Source of the DNA: an uncultured Bacilli bacterium
Lineage (GTDB): Bacteria > Bacillota_I > Bacilli_A > RFN20 > CAG-631
Direction: 5' to 3'
NCBI GenBank assembly: GCA_934202505.1
Contig: CAKPXW010000084.1
Location: 1-7,486, forward strand
Length of the DNA stretch: 7,486 bases
Position 1 is the stretch's first letter. The number at the start of each line of letters is the position of its first letter. Shown piece by piece: positions 6,330 through 7,486 of this stretch. The translations under genes were made by a program, and so were the position numbers. The notes below the pieces were generated by a model. That model saw only the letters and a program-made list of their open reading frames with translations, made no database searches and was not told where the DNA came from.

Positions 6330-7486
6330 TTAGTTACCTCCTAACTGTTTAACAGATAATGCATCAATTGTTATAGTTTCTCCATTGTAAACATAATTTA
6401 CACTATGATCTAAATAGTTTATTGCTAGTACAACTTTATCATCATGAACTGTTCCATCACTATCAAATGTTGCATATGTATTAATGTATAAGCCAAGTTC
6501 TCCATTTGTTTCATCAACAACACGGTTAACAAGTGTTTTGCCTTTAATTAATGATAAATATGGAATAACATTTTCATTAATAGATAGTATAGTTTCTTTA
6601 TAATCATCATAACCTGTTGAGAACCAGTCTCTTGCATTTGTATACATAACATCATCATTTTCTTTTGTAGAAATCATAAATGATGGATTTAAATTATACT
6701 CAATCATCTTTAATTGTGATTTAGTATCATAGAATGAGAAATTTGAATATTCTGCATACATATTAACAAGTCCACCTAAAACAATTTCTAAGAATGGAAC
6801 TGAATCAGTTTCACATTGTAGTTGTGAATTATATACAGAAATATTATAGAAATCTGAATAATTTGACCATAAATAAGAATTTGGCATATCTCCACCTAAA
6901 GATACTTTACTAGAAGCTTCTTTTGTGGAATTTTTTAAAGAGTTTGCTGCTCCATCATAATATAATTTTTTACCATAATCAGGAACTAATAAGTTAGAAA
7001 TTCCACCTGTTGTGATACCAATATTATCTCCAAGTTTTGATAAAGTATCTGCTTGATCGTTTAGCCATTTTCCAGCCACATTTGCATTAACATAAGACCA
7101 TACAGTAATTGGTTTTTGTGTATCAAATAAAACATATACTCCATAATCACGAGATAAAGCTTTAACACAGTATGCATTGAAAGATGAGTATTGTTCTTCA
7201 TTAATTAAACCATATTGTTGATAGAAATTAATACGATAATTGTATTCTTTAGCAAGTTCTACAATATTTTTAAAACCAGATTTTCCACCAGCCAATGTAT
7301 TAAAATCAACTTTGCTAGGCTTACCTTTTGATATTCCACCATTTTGCCAACCATAAAGAGATGAAGTAATATTGTTAACGCCTTGTGAATGTAAATCTTT
7401 TAACATATCTATTATTTCAGAAGTAGTAGAAATAACAACATCGTAATAGCCAAATATGCCTTTTTTAACATCACAAATTAAAAAGT
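6330..7486 (-). CDS. DUF5696-like protein, probable glycan-related enzyme (5' end outside window)
   Basis: The C-terminal 384 residues of a larger protein; the frame stays open to the window edge. The ATG at 7406-7404 has no ribosome binding site and is internal. The visible part starts in what reads like a (beta/alpha) barrel: DMLKDLHSQGVNNI followed by LYGWQNGGI, then GFKNIVELAKEYNYRINFYQQY. Next come a SVPFLEIVLGGLVNMYAEY stretch and NPSFMISTKEND, and it ends in a beta-rich segment (VVLAINYLDHSVNYVYNGETI) like the small sandwich domains that close glycosidases. From memory this order resembles DUF5696 proteins, which are often encoded beside sugar ABC transporters and resemble glycoside hydrolases. 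I cannot point to catalytic residues. No membrane segment is seen, and any signal peptide would be outside the window. It ends LGGN one base before the 914-residue permease gene, so it shares that operon. Family call is moderate; an enzymatic role is an inference. Confidence 0.6.
   Translation of the reverse strand, partial: FLICDVKKGIFGYYDVVISTTSEIIDMLKDLHSQGVNNITSSLYGWQNGGISKGKPSKVDFNTLAGGKSGFKNIVELAKEYNYRINFYQQYGLINEEQYSSFNAYCVKALSRDYGVYVLFDTQKPITVWSYVNANVAGKWLNDQADTLSKLGDNIGITTGGISNLLVPDYGKKLYYDGAANSLKNSTKEASSKVSLGGDMPNSYLWSNYSDFYNISVYNSQLQCETDSVPFLEIVLGGLVNMYAEYSNFSFYDTKSQLKMIEYNLNPSFMISTKENDDVMYTNARDWFSTGYDDYKETILSINENVIPYLSLIKGKTLVNRVVDETNGELGLYINTYATFDSDGTVHDDKVVLAINYLDHSVNYVYNGETITIDALSVKQLGGN
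6336..6342 (-). promoter_or_regulatory. AGGAGGT ribosome binding site inside the upstream gene's last codons
   Basis: A full anti-Shine-Dalgarno match seven bases before the ATG at 6328. It lies inside the DUF5696-like gene, where it encodes the Gly-Gly of the C-terminal LGGN, and the upstream stop is one base from the start codon. It fixes the start of the 914-residue protein and implies coupled translation. Confidence 0.9.

Noticed and set aside
7404..7406. ATG as the start of the DUF5696-like gene
   Set aside because: No ribosome binding site precedes it, and the frame continues open with protein-like sequence (for example KKGIFGYYDVVIS) to the window edge, so the true start is outside.

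Overview
The window is a strongly AT-rich stretch of bacterial chromosome with tightly packed genes, strong AGGAGG-type ribosome binding sites and low-GC Gram-positive gene families. These include a CotE-like spore-coat protein and maltodextrin-type ABC permeases of the kind that usually lack their own ATPase. It fits a low-GC Bacillota, probably an uncultured or gut-type lineage of class Bacilli. Tryptophan is written TGG throughout and one gene ends at a TGA inside an ATGA stop/start overlap, so the standard bacterial code (11) fits better than the Mycoplasma code.

Left part (1-1514, minus strand): a two-gene operon of an aspartate-aminotransferase-fold PLP enzyme followed, with a 4-base overlap, by a short-chain dehydrogenase cut off by the window edge. 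Its promoter region (1515-1605) is divergent and also drives the plus-strand genes.

Middle (1606-2455, plus strand): a small Cro/C1-type helix-turn-helix protein, then a CotE-family outer spore-coat protein. A 13-bp perfect hairpin at 2446-2476 contains both this gene's stop codon and the stop codon of the converging operon, and so probably serves as a bidirectional terminator.

Right part (2475-7486, minus strand): the 3' end of a sugar-transport operon. In transcription order it holds a protein resembling DUF5696 (5' end outside the window), a 914-residue MalF-type permease and a MalG-type permease. No solute-binding protein or ATPase is in view. The two permeases probably form the transmembrane channel of a CUT1-type oligosaccharide importer.

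Two things stand out. The MalF-type permease carries about 555 residues of charged, mostly helical, probable coiled-coil sequence before its first membrane helix, an architecture I do not recognise. The MalG-type gene has its only good ribosome binding site in front of an ATG whose frame is broken by a TGA at codon 5, so the permease must restart seven codons downstream, read through the TGA, or be damaged. No gap between genes exceeds 300 bases.
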